Assembly (NCBI GenBank): GCA_026985095.1
Contig: JALSQW010000020.1
Location: 1-64,000 of the forward strand
DNA length: 64,000 nt
Direction: 5' to 3'
Source of the DNA: Acidimicrobiia bacterium
GTDB lineage: Bacteria > Actinomycetota > Acidimicrobiia > Spongiisociales > UBA5794
A program made the translations under genes and the position numbers. Positions 49,684 through 58,382 of this stretch are shown in pieces. The notes beneath the pieces are model-generated. The model made no database searches and was not told the DNA's origin. It saw nothing but the letters and a program-made list of their open reading frames with translations. Every line of letters starts with the position of its first letter. Positions within the stretch are counted from its first letter, which is position 1.

Positions 49684-50151
49684 TCAGCCGCGGCCGTCGG
49701 TTTCGGTCCCGGCGATGGGTGGGATGCGCCCTTCGAAGTAGGTGGCCAGCACGACCACCGTCCGGCTCCGGCCGGGAACGATCCGTCGGATGTCCTCGAG
49801 GACCTCGCCGAGATGGTCGGACGATCGGGCTCGGACGGTCAGGAGGAGATCGAACTCGCCGGTCACCGCGTAGCAGTTCTGGATGTAAGGGATCCTAGCG
49901 AGCTCGGTGGCGACGTCCCCGAGGCCGTCGGGCCCGGCGTACTCGACACTGACCAGCGCCGTCACGGGCAGGCCAACGGCCTCCCAGTCGAGCGTGATCC
50001 GTGTGCCGCGGATGATCCCGCGGTCCTTGAGACGCTGGATGCGATGGTGGATCGTGGTGGCGGACACCCCGAGCCGGGCGGCGATCTGCCGGTACGGCGT
50101 GCGGGCGTTCTCCAGGAGGATGGAGATGATCGTACGATCCAGCGGGTCCAT
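49684..50151 (-). CDS. Lrp/AsnC-family transcription regulator
   Basis: A 155-residue regulator. The N-terminal winged HTH reads MDPLDRTIISILLENARTPY, then LGVSATTIHHRIQRLKDRGII; the C-terminal RAM ligand-binding domain includes VTALVSVEYAG, YAVTGEFDLLLTVRA and the closing EGRIPP. These proteins respond to amino acids or related small molecules. ATG 50151 is chosen over an upstream start at 50193 because the latter would cover the operator-like palindrome. It is divergent from a 26-codon ORF, which is the most likely regulated target. Confidence 0.9.
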   Translation of the reverse strand: MDPLDRTIISILLENARTPYRQIAARLGVSATTIHHRIQRLKDRGIIRGTRITLDWEAVGLPVTALVSVEYAGPDGLGDVATELARIPYIQNCYAVTGEFDLLLTVRARSSDHLGEVLEDIRRIVPGRSRTVVVLATYFEGRIPPIAGTETDGRG

Positions 50152-50181
50152 GGAATAACGATAGTACAGATTGTGTTGAGT

Positions 50182-50196
50182 ACAATGCAACATTGT
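50182..50196. promoter_or_regulatory. Operator-like palindrome between Lrp gene and small ORF
   Basis: ACAATG-CAA-CATTGT is a perfect 6-bp inverted repeat in an AT-rich island, unusual in this GC-rich window. It lies 31 nt from the Lrp start and 38 nt from the small ORF start, where an AsnC/Lrp dimer would control both. A second related half, ACAGATTGTG, is at 50166. Confidence 0.6.
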
Positions 50197-50233
50197 TCAC
50201 ATCGTCGAGGACGACACGAAGAAGGGAGGGCCC

Positions 50234-50314
50234 ATGAACCCCGATGCCGCGTACCTGCTCGATCGCGCGCGGCGCCAGGCCGCAGCGGTCCTGGCCCGTC
50301 GCAACCGCACCTGA
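50234..50314 (+). CDS. 26-residue Arg/Ala-rich small protein
   Basis: An ATG preceded by GAAGGGAGGG at ideal spacing opens a 26-codon ORF ending in TGA. The peptide begins MNPDAAYLLDRARRQAAAV and ends LARRNRT, with seven Arg, seven Ala and an amphipathic-helix look. It has no run of a single amino acid as in attenuator leaders. Promoter region, operator, ribosome-binding site and terminator frame it as its own transcription unit under a divergent Lrp/AsnC regulator. No function is recognised. Confidence 0.6.
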   Translation: MNPDAAYLLDRARRQAAAVLARRNRT

Positions 50315-50328
50315 CCGCCATCTCGATC

Positions 50329-50365
50329 CGAGTGAAGGGACGCCACCGACGTGTCCCTTCACTCG
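50329..50365 (+). terminator. Terminator hairpin after the 26-codon ORF
   Basis: CGAGTGAAGGGAC (50329-50341) and GTCCCTTCACTCG (50353-50365) form a perfect 13-bp stem with an 11-nt loop, 14 nt after the small ORF stop and 42 nt before dnaG. No U-tract. It should insulate dnaG from the small-ORF promoter. Confidence 0.7.
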
Positions 50366-50395
50366 CGTCCGGGGGGACCACCGCGCACATCGGTC

Positions 50396-50401
50396 TATCT
50401 T
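50396..50401 (+). promoter_or_regulatory. -10 box TATCTT, leaderless dnaG
   Basis: TATCTT ends 6 nt before the dnaG ATG at 50408 and lies downstream of the hairpin, so dnaG-sigA probably has its own leaderless promoter. Confidence 0.5.
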
Positions 50402-50407
50402 CGGGGT

Positions 50408-52156
50408 ATGTACTCGCGGGCCGACATCGACCGGGTCAGGGATCGGACCGATCTCGTCGAGCTCGCGCAGGAGATCACGAAGATCAAGCGTTCCGGGCGC
50501 TCGGTGATGGCGGTCTGTCCCTTCCACTCCGAGAAGACGCCTTCGCTGTCGATCGACCCGGCTCGGGGGCTCTACCACTGTTTCGGCTGCGGCAAGAGCG
50601 GCGACGTCTTCCGGTGGGTCCAGGAGACCCAGGGTCTCGACTTCACCGAGGCGCTCGAACTGCTGGCACGACGGGCCGGGGTGACGATCACCCCCGAGAA
50701 GGGCGCATCCCGCCGCCGCGACCGGCGCGAGGCGCTGGTAGCGGCGACCGAGGCCGCGGTCGCCTTCTACACCGATACCTTGAAGACCGGCGCCGATGCC
50801 GGCGCCGCCCGGGCCTACGTCCGCTCGCGGGGATACGACGGCGACATCGTCGATCGCTTCCGCCTCGGGTACTCACCGTCGGATTGGGACCGGCTGGTCG
50901 TCCACCTGCGGGAGCTCGGGGTCCGTGACGACGTGATGGTCGCCGCCGGGCTCGCCTCCCGGACTCGCAAAGGCGGCGTGGTCGACCGGTTCCGGGGTCG
51001 GTTGATGTTCCCGATCTTCGATCTTCGCGGTGACCCGGTCGGGTTCGGTGCCCGGCTGTTGGAGGGAGACGGGCCGAAGTACCTGAACTCCCCAGAGACG
51101 CCGATCTACCACAAGTCGCGACTGCTGTACGGGCTCAACTGGGCGAAGTCCGAGATCGTCCGATCGGGAGCCTCGGTCGTCGTCGAGGGCTACACCGACG
51201 TCATCGCCTTCCACCTGGCGGGCATGCCGGTGGCGGTGGCAACCTGCGGAACCGCCCTTGGGGTCGAGCACCTCGATCTCCTCCGTCGCTTCTCCGAACG
51301 GGTCGTCCTCGCCTTCGACGCCGATGAGGCGGGGACCGGCGCCGCGCTCCGGGGCTTCGAGAAGTCGGTCCCCGGGGACCTGGACCTGCGGGTGGCTGCG
51401 CTCCCCGAAGGTCGCGATCCAGCCGATGTGGTGGCGGACGGAGATGTCGACCGCCTCCTCGAGGCGATCGACGGTTCCGTGCCGCTGCTGCGGTTCCGCA
51501 TCGAGCGGGAACTCGAGCGATTCGACCTCTCCGAAGCGGAAGGGCGAGGGCGAGCCGTGCGGGCCGCGGCGGCCTTGATCGCCCTGCATCCCGACGCGGT
51601 CGTTCGTCACGAGTACGCCGTGGTCGTCGCCCGCCGGACCGGCGTCGAGCTCGCGATGGTGGAGTCCGCGGTGCGCGGTGCGGGACGACCGGCAGCCGAC
51701 CAGGGTCCACCGGCGGCCGCCGACGAGCCGCTGTCGGGCGTCGCCAAGGCGGAACGTGAGGTGCTGCGGCTCCTGCTCGCCAACGACCCCGCGATCCGGG
51801 ATGCGGAGCTGTCGGCGGACATGTTCACCCGTCCCGACCATCGGCGCGCCTACGAGCTGATCGCTCCGGCGCTGGCCGGTCTGCGGCCAGGTGAGGCACC
51901 CGACCTCGGGTCGCTGATCGGCACCGACGGGTCGCCGCTTGCGGCCATGTTGCGGTCCGTGGCGTTGGATCGACGACCCCTCCCGGAGGTGGATCCGGTG
52001 ATGAATCGCCTCAAGGAAGGTGCCCTTCAACGCCGAATCGATGAACTGCGGGTCGAGCTCGACGAACTCGACCCTTCCGATGAGAGGTATTCCGACACGT
52101 TCGCCCGCTTGATAGCGTTGGAGCGGCAGCGACGGGAACTGCGAGAGGTCGAGTGA
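50408..52156 (+). CDS. dnaG: DNA primase DnaG
   Basis: A 582-residue primase. The CHC2 zinc finger is C37-x2-H40 ... C58-x2-C61 (CPFH, CFGC). The RNA-polymerase domain has the TOPRIM motifs [16 protein letters not shown] and LAFDADEAG, and a C-terminal helicase-binding domain starts after about 440. It synthesises RNA primers at the replication fork. Its stop overlaps the sigma-factor GTG, the classical dnaG-rpoD arrangement. Confidence 0.96.
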   Translation: MYSRADIDRVRDRTDLVELAQEITKIKRSGRSVMAVCPFHSEKTPSLSIDPARGLYHCFGCGKSGDVFRWVQETQGLDFTEALELLARRAGVTITPEKGASRRRDRREALVAATEAAVAFYTDTLKTGADAGAARAYVRSRGYDGDIVDRFRLGYSPSDWDRLVVHLRELGVRDDVMVAAGLASRTRKGGVVDRFRGRLMFPIFDLRGDPVGFGARLLEGDGPKYLNSPETPIYHKSRLLYGLNWAKSEIVRSGASVVVEGYTDVIAFHLAGMPVAVATCGTALGVEHLDLLRRFSERVVLAFDADEAGTGAALRGFEKSVPGDLDLRVAALPEGRDPADVVADGDVDRLLEAIDGSVPLLRFRIERELERFDLSEAEGRGRAVRAAAALIALHPDAVVRHEYAVVVARRTGVELAMVESAVRGAGRPAADQGPPAAADEPLSGVAKAEREVLRLLLANDPAIRDAELSADMFTRPDHRRAYELIAPALAGLRPGEAPDLGSLIGTDGSPLAAMLRSVALDRRPLPEVDPVMNRLKEGALQRRIDELRVELDELDPSDERYSDTFARLIALERQRRELREVE

Positions 52157-53289
52157 ACGAAACAGCCGAGCACGTCCTCGCCGAGCTCAAGGAACGCGGT
52201 CGTCAGCGCGGGTTCCTGATCATGAGCGAGATCCAGCAGGAGCTGGAGGACGCCGATGCTCCCGCCGAGTCCTTCGACGAGGTGTTCGTGGCGCTGCGGG
52301 AGGCGAAGGTCCCGCTGCGGGAGGACTCCGAAGACGCCCTCGCCGCTACGGCGTTGTCCACCGACGAGCTGGTGCACGTGTCGGATCCGGTGCGGATGTA
52401 CTTCCAGGAGATCGGCCGGTATCCGTTGTTGACCTCCCAGCAGGAGGTCGAGCTCGCCATGCAGATGGAGACCGGGGCCAGGGCGGAAGAGAAGCTGGCT
52501 TCGGGGGTCGAGCTGGACGATGCCGAACGGATCCTGTTGGAGCGCCAGGTGCGCCTCGCCGACCGGGCCCGCAAGCGGCTGGTCGAGGCGAACCTCCGGT
52601 TGGTGGTGTCGATCGCCAAGAAGTACGTGGGTCGAGGCCTGTCGCTGTTGGATCTGATCCAGGAAGGGAACCTGGGGTTGATCCGGGCGGTCGAGAAGTT
52701 CGACTACCGCAAGGGATTCAAGTTCTCCACCTACGCGACCTGGTGGATCCGTCAGTCCGTCACTCGAGCGCTGGCCGATCAGGCGAGGACGATCCGGGTG
52801 CCGGTCCACATGGTCGAGACGATCAACAAGCTGGCCAAGGCCCAGCGGACGCTCATGCAGGAACTCGGGAGGGAACCGACGATCGAGGAGATCGCCATCG
52901 AGTTGGAGCTGGAGCCGTCGAAGGTGACGGAGTTGCGGCGGATCGCCCTCGATCCGGTGTCGTTGGAGACGCCTCTGGGTGAAGAGGCCGATTCGACGAT
53001 CGGGGACTTCGTCGAGGACACCGATGCCGAAGTTCCGGTCGAGGCGGCGTCGTTCCGTCTCCTCCAGGACTACCTGAACCTGGCCCTGGAGGACCTCAAC
53101 GAGCGTGAGCGCCAGGTGCTGGTGATGCGCTTCGGGCTGGCCGACGGGAAGGTGCGGACCCTCGAGGAGGTCGGTGCCCATTTCCGGGTGACGCGTGAGC
53201 GGATCCGTCAGATCGAGACGAAAGCCCTGGCGAAGCTGCGCCAGCCGGCCCGGGCTCGCAAGCTCGAAGGCTATCTCGAAGGCGCGTGA
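52153..53289 (+). CDS. sigA: Principal RNA polymerase sigma factor
   Basis: A 378-residue group-1 sigma factor with a short N-terminal region 1.1. Region 1.2 ([17 protein letters not shown]), regions 2.1-2.4 ([59 protein letters not shown]) and region 3 follow. Region 4.2 ends in [18 protein letters not shown]. It recognises the housekeeping -10/-35 promoters, including the TANNNT boxes found here. It is translationally coupled to dnaG by a 4-nt overlap. Confidence 0.95.
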   Translation: MNETAEHVLAELKERGRQRGFLIMSEIQQELEDADAPAESFDEVFVALREAKVPLREDSEDALAATALSTDELVHVSDPVRMYFQEIGRYPLLTSQQEVELAMQMETGARAEEKLASGVELDDAERILLERQVRLADRARKRLVEANLRLVVSIAKKYVGRGLSLLDLIQEGNLGLIRAVEKFDYRKGFKFSTYATWWIRQSVTRALADQARTIRVPVHMVETINKLAKAQRTLMQELGREPTIEEIAIELELEPSKVTELRRIALDPVSLETPLGEEADSTIGDFVEDTDAEVPVEAASFRLLQDYLNLALEDLNERERQVLVMRFGLADGKVRTLEEVGAHFRVTRERIRQIETKALAKLRQPARARKLEGYLEGA

Positions 53290-53299
53290 CGTCCGTCCG

Positions 53300-53533
53300 T
53301 CAGTTCCCGGCTCGGTCCTTGACGGTGTCGGCGGCGGCGACCATGGAGTCGCCGACGATCTTCCTGACGGTTCGGGTCTTCCGGTCGGCGGTATCGAGGG
53401 CGTTCCGTACCTGCGGGTTCGCGGCCGCCGCGTCGAGGGCGGCCTTGAGTTGTTCGTAGCGGTCGCGCCCGGCTCGGGCACCGAGGACGTAGCCGATACC
53501 GAGGCCGAGGACCAGTCCGGTCTTGAACTTCAT
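53300..53533 (-). CDS. YtxH-like small membrane-associated protein
   Basis: A 77-residue protein: a glycine-rich hydrophobic N-terminus (KTGLVLGLGIGYVLGARAGRDRY) then a helical, charged C-terminal part (KAALDAAAANPQVRNALDTADRK). The GxGxGYxxGARAGRDRYEQ pattern is the YtxH/actinobacterial variant found near sigma-factor genes. Function is unknown; general-stress membrane anchoring is suggested for relatives. It converges on sigA with a 10-nt gap. Confidence 0.75.
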   Translation of the reverse strand: MKFKTGLVLGLGIGYVLGARAGRDRYEQLKAALDAAAANPQVRNALDTADRKTRTVRKIVGDSMVAAADTVKDRAGN

Positions 53534-53594
53534 GACCCGATTCTGGCAGGGGTCTGGAGCCTGAGCGAAGGGAGGCCTACGGGAGTCGCTGTGA

Positions 53595-53600
53595 TATCCT
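53595..53600 (+). promoter_or_regulatory. -10 box TATCCT of tRNA-Asn
   Basis: TATCCT lies 21 nt before the mature tRNA 5' end, a typical precursor leader length. Confidence 0.4.
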
Positions 53601-53621
53601 CCGGCCGCCCGTTGGCTTCAT

Positions 53622-53694
53622 TCCGGGGTAGCTCAATCGGCAGAGCAGCGGACTGTTAATCCGTTTGTTGGGAGTTCGAGTCTCCCCCCCGGAG
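53622..53694 (+). tRNA. tRNA-Asn(GTT)
   Basis: A complete cloverleaf: acceptor TCCGGGG (53622-53628) pairs with CCCCGGA (53687-53693), discriminator G at 53694. The D-arm is AGCTCAATCGGCAGAGC. The anticodon stem GCGGA/TCCGT carries loop CTGTTAA with anticodon GTT. The T-arm is GGGAG-TTCGAGT-CTCCC. CCA is not encoded (CCG follows). It stands alone between convergent and divergent protein genes. Confidence 0.96.
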
Positions 53695-53702
53695 CCGTTC
53701 GC

Positions 53703-54947
53703 TCACGTCGAAGGGTCTCGGTCGGTAGCGGCGATCCCGTGGTCGGCGGCGACCGGGGGGAGGAAGGGTTCGCCGGTGCGGACCCAGAACCCGAAGATCG
53801 CGGCGGCGAACACGAGACTCAGCGTCGACAGATCGAGGGCCCGACCCCACAGGTCGAATTGTACGGCGGCGACGAACGGTCCGGTGGACAGACCGAGCGC
53901 CAGCACCAGCCCGATCATGGTCACGTCGCGATGGAACGGCGTCGACGCCAGCATCGCCAGGGGGATCATCAGGATCAACACGTCGTAGATGACGACGTGA
54001 GGCATGAACAGCAAGCCGGCTGTCAGCGCGAGTGCGATGTGCTGCACCGACGGTCCAGCTCCTGCGCGAATCCGGAGCGTCGCCACCGATAGAGGTATCC
54101 CGATCGCCACGACGCCGGTGAAGACGATCCACCGGATGGCTCCCTCGGAGCCGATCAGGAGCGCGACCATCCCAGGGAGTGACGCCTCGAGCGCCGGACT
54201 GGCCAGGTCGTTGACCGAACCGGCGAGAAACCTGAGCCATGACACCCACGAGCCAGCGATGGCCAACTCGGAGATGACGACCAGCGATGCCGTCGTCGTC
54301 GCCGCCCACGCGATCTGCCGCCGCCACCGCCGCGGATCGGCAACCCACAGCAGGGCGAAACCGGCGAGGAGATGCGGTTTCCATCCGGCTGCCGAGAGCC
54401 AGCCGCCGCTAGCTCGCTGGTTGTCTCGCAGCATCGCACCGATGACGAACGCCACCACACCCACCAGCAGGAAGGTGCTCTGACCCAACCCGAGCGCGAC
54501 CGCCGAAGGGAACGAGATCATCGCCACGGCGACGGGACGCCACTCGGTGACGCCACAGGAGCGGAGCCCCGCCACCATGATGCCCAACCCGGCGAGCGTC
54601 CACAGCGCGAGGCCGGGGAGGGTCGGCAGGAACGTCCAGGGGATCATCGCCAGCGCCGCCCACGGCGGGTACACGAACCCGACCTGGGCGAGCTGGAGGA
54701 ACTCGGCGGTGGCCGGCTGGTAGATCAGGTCTCCCCGCCCCGACCTCACCAGGTCGCCGGCTGCGACGAAGGCGCGGTAGTCGAGCCCGATCCTCCCCGG
54801 GTCACCGTGCATCCCGGCGTATGCCACCCTGACGAGATGGTCGAGCGAGATCGCCGCGACCGCCACGAGCGTGAGCCACACCATCGCACGGGTCACCGGC
54901 GACGGCTCGACGCCGCGTACGGCCGCGATCAGCCGCCGCGGCGACAT
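53703..54947 (-). CDS. GT87-like (DUF2029) membrane mannosyltransferase
   Basis: A 414-residue polytopic protein with about ten helices. Features of the actinobacterial GT87/DUF2029 family are GLDYRAFVAAGDLVRSGRGDLIYQ in the first outer loop (Asp in the acidic motif), FVYPPWAALAMIPW, FPSAVALGLGQSTFLLVG, and GWKPHLLAGFALLW. Members such as PimE use polyprenyl-phosphate-mannose on the outer face of the membrane. Its acceptor is unknown. It begins 8 nt after the tRNA-Asn on the opposite strand. Confidence 0.85.
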   Translation of the reverse strand: MSPRRLIAAVRGVEPSPVTRAMVWLTLVAVAAISLDHLVRVAYAGMHGDPGRIGLDYRAFVAAGDLVRSGRGDLIYQPATAEFLQLAQVGFVYPPWAALAMIPWTFLPTLPGLALWTLAGLGIMVAGLRSCGVTEWRPVAVAMISFPSAVALGLGQSTFLLVGVVAFVIGAMLRDNQRASGGWLSAAGWKPHLLAGFALLWVADPRRWRRQIAWAATTTASLVVISELAIAGSWVSWLRFLAGSVNDLASPALEASLPGMVALLIGSEGAIRWIVFTGVVAIGIPLSVATLRIRAGAGPSVQHIALALTAGLLFMPHVVIYDVLILMIPLAMLASTPFHRDVTMIGLVLALGLSTGPFVAAVQFDLWGRALDLSTLSLVFAAAIFGFWVRTGEPFLPPVAADHGIAATDRDPST

Positions 54948-55031
54948 GGCGAGATCGGATCGGGGTCCATGGCGATGGATTCGGCAGCTTCGTCGGGGCG
55001 GTTCATCGATTTTCTCGGTCGACGGTCCAGG

Positions 55032-56054
55032 CTACGCCATGGATCGCACCGACCGGCGTGCCGCCCACGTGAACGCCCACCCGCCGCCGATCACCTGGGC
55101 CGCGACGAACACCCAGTACCCGACGGACAGCACCACATCGGGGAGGTCCGCCGACCATGCCAGCAGGTACACGACCGATGCGGTAGCCGGCATCGCCAGG
55201 AGTACCACCGTGTCGCGAAGGCGTACCTCGCCGGCCAAGCGGGCGATGACCGATGGTTCGCCGGCGGGGATCCCGGCCCGGCTCCGACGTGCCAGCCAGG
55301 CCGTGGCGCCGAGCAACGCCGCCAGTTTCAGCGGCGCCCACGGGACCGCAGGCAGGACCGCGACCGCCATGTAGGCCAGCGAGCCGAGGACGAGGATCGC
55401 CGTGGCGATCCGCCCGGGGCGCCACCCCTCATCCGGCCAGACGAACCCGATCCCCCAATGGGCGACCGCCAGGACCGCGCCGACCACGAAGGCGTACGCG
55501 GCGAACTCCGGCGGCGACATCACCGCCGCGCCGGCGATCTCGGCCGGAGGATCGGCCAACGACGCCACGATCGCCCAGAACCCCCACAGGCCTCCCACGA
55601 CCGCCGCCGCGGTCACCAGGGTGCGGCGGCGACCCTCGACGAGCAGCTTGCGGGTGAGGTACCAGAAGCCCGCGAACGCCAACATCCCGTGCCATCCGAC
55701 GAACAGTGCCGCGAGCACCGGGAACGGACCGTCGGCGTAGATGATCGGGGTCAACACGCCCTCGACGACGAAGGCGAAGACCGCTCCGGCCAGGACGACC
55801 TGGTGGATGCGCGTGGCCGGGATCAGCGCCATCGCCCAGAGCCCCGCCAGTGTCGGGATCAGGTAGAACAGGGCGATCTCGAAGATGTTGCCCGCCGTCA
55901 CGCCACCCCAGTACCAGTACACGCGCTCGGAGGCCATCACGACGATGGTCGATGTCAGGTAGGCGAACATCGCCAAGGAGACCCAGCGAGCCCAGCGGAC
56001 GGTTCGTCCGCCGGTTCGTGGCTTCGATGATCCCTCGGTGAGGTGGATCCCCAT
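55032..56054 (-). CDS. Polytopic membrane protein, unknown
   Basis: A 340-residue protein with about ten hydrophobic helices evenly spaced, no large loops and no catalytic motif I can name. WYWGGVTAGNIFEIALFYLIPTL and FVGWHGMLAFAGFWYLTRK are its most distinctive segments. It is encoded 84 nt before the GT87-like gene on the same strand and may share its transcript. A weak GGGAGCG site precedes ATG 56054. Confidence 0.65.
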   Translation of the reverse strand: MGIHLTEGSSKPRTGGRTVRWARWVSLAMFAYLTSTIVVMASERVYWYWGGVTAGNIFEIALFYLIPTLAGLWAMALIPATRIHQVVLAGAVFAFVVEGVLTPIIYADGPFPVLAALFVGWHGMLAFAGFWYLTRKLLVEGRRRTLVTAAAVVGGLWGFWAIVASLADPPAEIAGAAVMSPPEFAAYAFVVGAVLAVAHWGIGFVWPDEGWRPGRIATAILVLGSLAYMAVAVLPAVPWAPLKLAALLGATAWLARRSRAGIPAGEPSVIARLAGEVRLRDTVVLLAMPATASVVYLLAWSADLPDVVLSVGYWVFVAAQVIGGGWAFTWAARRSVRSMA

Positions 56055-56147
56055 GGGGCGCTCCCGGCTCGTCGGATACCTCCACGATCGGTCAGGTCGA
56101 TGACGCCGACATGAGACGCCGATGAACGCCCGATGAGAACGCCCGGA

Positions 56148-56579
56148 TCAGTCCGATACCCCGGCCTGGCCGACCAGTCGGGTCGGTGTGACGAACACGA
56201 CCAGCTCGCCGGGAACGGCGTTGCGTCGACCGAACTCGTCGGCACGGGTGTCGCCCACGTAGCGGCGGCTCGTCTCGGTTGCCCACCAGAGGAGCTCGTC
56301 GGGATCCGAGGAGAAGCTGGCGTCGCCGTCGAGGCGCGCCCAGGCGAAGGGCATCTCTTCGACGTCGGTGAGGAGCGAGATCCGAGGGTCCCTCTGCATG
56401 TTGCGAGCCTTGAGGGTCGTCGAGCCGGTGAGGAACACGGCGCGGCCCTGTTCGTCGAAGGTGAACCACACGGCGGCGATGTGCGGGCGGCCGTCGGACC
56501 GTACCGTGGCCAGCTTCCCGGTCTTGGAGCCCTCGAGCATGAAGGCCCGGATCTCGGGCTCGGTCATCGCGTGTCCCAT
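56148..56579 (-). CDS. PPOX-class F420-dependent-type split-barrel protein
   Basis: A 143-residue flavin/deazaflavin split-barrel protein. GKLATVRSDGRPHIAAVWFTFDEQGR and FLTGSTTLKARNMQRDPRISLLTD are the core strands; TSRRYVGDTRADEFGRR follows. This order is typical of actinobacterial F420-binding FDOR-B reductases. The substrate is unknown. AGGAGGAAG immediately precedes ATG 56579; ATG 56567 is the other candidate. Confidence 0.85.
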   Translation of the reverse strand: MGHAMTEPEIRAFMLEGSKTGKLATVRSDGRPHIAAVWFTFDEQGRAVFLTGSTTLKARNMQRDPRISLLTDVEEMPFAWARLDGDASFSSDPDELLWWATETSRRYVGDTRADEFGRRNAVPGELVVFVTPTRLVGQAGVSD

Positions 56580-56714
56580 CTTCCTCCTCGTCGACGGTCT
56601 CGAGGGGAAACGGACCGGCGGGGCCGTCGATTCCGCGGATCGGTCGATGTCGGCAGGTCGGCGCCGGGATTCAGGAGTGAATGCTGCTGCGTTTCACCCG
56701 ACAGGTTGAACATC

Positions 56715-56867
56715 ATGTTCATCGCACTCCTCATCAACGATCCGGGCACACCCGTCGCCGTGGCTGCGGCCGTCGGTGTCGGTGGGGTCTCGGTGGCCGT
56801 CCGCACCTGGTGGCATCGCCGCCGGATCGGGCGCCTCGACCTGAGCCGGATGAAGCGCTACATCTGA
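56715..56867 (+). CDS. Possible 50-residue single-helix membrane peptide
   Basis: A short ORF with one hydrophobic segment (about 12-30, VAVAAAVGVGGVSVAV) followed by a basic tail (RTWWHRRRIGRLDLSRMKRYI). It lies between a divergent PPOX gene and the convergent site-2 protease gene, ending 9 nt from the latter. The ribosome-binding site is weak (CAGG). It could be real, but length alone is not strong evidence. Confidence 0.35.
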   Translation: MFIALLINDPGTPVAVAAAVGVGGVSVAVRTWWHRRRIGRLDLSRMKRYI

Positions 56868-56875
56868 CCCGACCG

Positions 56876-58009
56876 TCACCGGGTCGTCGCGAGCTGCGGG
56901 CCCAACGCTCGGAGATAGGCGGCGACGTCGTCGGAGCTCAACGTGCCGACGACGGCGCCGGTGTCGTCGACGACGACGAGCCGGTCGGCGTCGGTCTCTT
57001 GGAGACGCTCGACCGCGGTCCACAGATCCGTCTCCGTCGACACCTCGGCGGCTTCGCCGATCGCATCCATCACGTCGCGAACCGTCGTCGACGGCCATCG
57101 CCCGCGTGGCACCCGGTCGAAGCGCCGCCGCGATGTGAGCCCGACCACCTGCTCGCCGTCGCGCACGACGAACGTCCGTTCCGTCGTCCCGAGGATGTGC
57201 CAGTCGGCCAGCTCTTGGAGGGTCGTGTCCGCCGACAAGAACGCGTAGTTGCGTTCCATCGCCTCGGCAACGCGATGCCGCTGCAGGATCTCCTTCACGT
57301 GGAGCTGTTGGATCTGGGCGACCGCTGCGCTCTCGAGGAACCATCCGATGAACATGACCCACAGGCCGTCGTAGAGATCTGCCCCGGCCACCAGCCAGAT
57401 GCCGGCGAAGATGAGCAGGTAGGCGAAGGCTCGTCCGATGTTGGCGGCGACGATCGTTGCCCGACGGGGGTCGCCGGTCCGTTGCCAGATGACCGCTCGG
57501 AGGACGTTGCCGCCGTCGAGGGGGAACCCGGGGATCAGATTGAAGATCGCCAACACCAGGTTGATCAGCGCCAGATACGAGACGATCGCGTAGACGAACT
57601 CGACCGGCGCCACGGCGAAGCGCAGCGCCCAGAAGACGACGGCCACCGCCAACGACGTCAACGGGCCGACGAGCGCGATCCAGAACTCCTCGCTGCCGCG
57701 GTCCGGGTCGCGGACCATCTCCGAGACGCCCCCGAAGATGAACAGCGTGATCCGCTTCACCGGTACCCCGTAGTGCCTCGCCACCAGCGAGTGGCCGAGC
57801 TCGTGGACCAGCACGCTGGCGAACAGCAGGAGTGACGTGATGGCGCCTGCCGCCCAGTAGGTGACCGGCGTCCATCCGGGGAACCCGGCGGGGTAGTAGC
57901 CGACGGCCAACGTCCACGAGAGCAGGCCGACGATCAGGAACCATGAGAAGTCGAGCTCGAGCGGGATCCCGAAGATGGTGCCGATCCGGATGTGCCGGCC
58001 CGTGAGCAT
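56876..58009 (-). CDS. Site-2 protease family (M50) membrane metalloprotease with CBS domains
   Basis: A 377-residue intramembrane protease. The zinc motif is HELGH at 69-73 (VLVHELGHSLVARHYG), the third ligand lies in NLIPGFPLDGG (about 170), and five or six helices are present. Two C-terminal CBS domains run from about 245 (VAEAMERNYAFLSADTTLQEL, DVMDAIGEAAEVSTETDLWTAVERL). This M50B/CBS layout is found in SpoIVFB-like actinobacterial proteins; CBS domains may sense adenine nucleotides. The chosen ATG (58009) follows AGGAAGG. Confidence 0.92.
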   Translation of the reverse strand: MLTGRHIRIGTIFGIPLELDFSWFLIVGLLSWTLAVGYYPAGFPGWTPVTYWAAGAITSLLLFASVLVHELGHSLVARHYGVPVKRITLFIFGGVSEMVRDPDRGSEEFWIALVGPLTSLAVAVVFWALRFAVAPVEFVYAIVSYLALINLVLAIFNLIPGFPLDGGNVLRAVIWQRTGDPRRATIVAANIGRAFAYLLIFAGIWLVAGADLYDGLWVMFIGWFLESAAVAQIQQLHVKEILQRHRVAEAMERNYAFLSADTTLQELADWHILGTTERTFVVRDGEQVVGLTSRRRFDRVPRGRWPSTTVRDVMDAIGEAAEVSTETDLWTAVERLQETDADRLVVVDDTGAVVGTLSSDDVAAYLRALGPQLATTR

Positions 58010-58369
58010 GGTCGCCTTCCTGATGGGCCGGTCAGGATACCGAGGGTCGAACGTCGATCGCCGACCGAGACCCCGGCCCGTGAAGATCCCCCCAGGCGAT
58101 CCTGCGGTACCGGCGTCTCGATCGGCGATCCTGCCTGTGGTGGAGGACGATCCGACCCGTACGTTCGGTGTGCCTGTCGGCCGGTCCCCGGATCGGACAA
58201 GGGGTCGTGAACACGCCGGCGGTGTGGCCGACAGCGTGGACGGGCCGTCGAGGTCCGCGACGCGGATCGGCGGCTCCGCTCGACCGGTCGGGTACCGGTA
58301 CCGGCCGGAGGTGGGGGTCGGGGCCGTTCGCACGGATGCGGCGGCACCGGCCTCCACCCGAGCGCGTCC
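58010..58369. other. 360-bp intergenic region, no gene seen
   Basis: The gap between the divergent protease and menC genes has no credible coding frame: open frames crossing it lack starts with ribosome-binding sites. GGTACCGGTACC (a 12-bp palindrome) is at about 58291, and GGCGATCCTGC occurs twice (near 58097 and 58122). No promoter for the protease was identified. Confidence 0.5.
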
Positions 58370-58375
58370 TACCCT
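58370..58375 (+). promoter_or_regulatory. -10 box TACCCT, leaderless menC
   Basis: TACCCT ends 7 nt before GTG 58383, the geometry shared with recO and the sensor kinase. No ribosome-binding site intervenes. Confidence 0.5.
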
Positions 58376-58382
58376 GACGCCG

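Noticed and set aside
50330-50364. Riboswitch or attenuator for dnaG
   Set aside because: The hairpin has no visible alternative pairing, and a separate -10 box for dnaG lies downstream, so a simple terminator explains it better.
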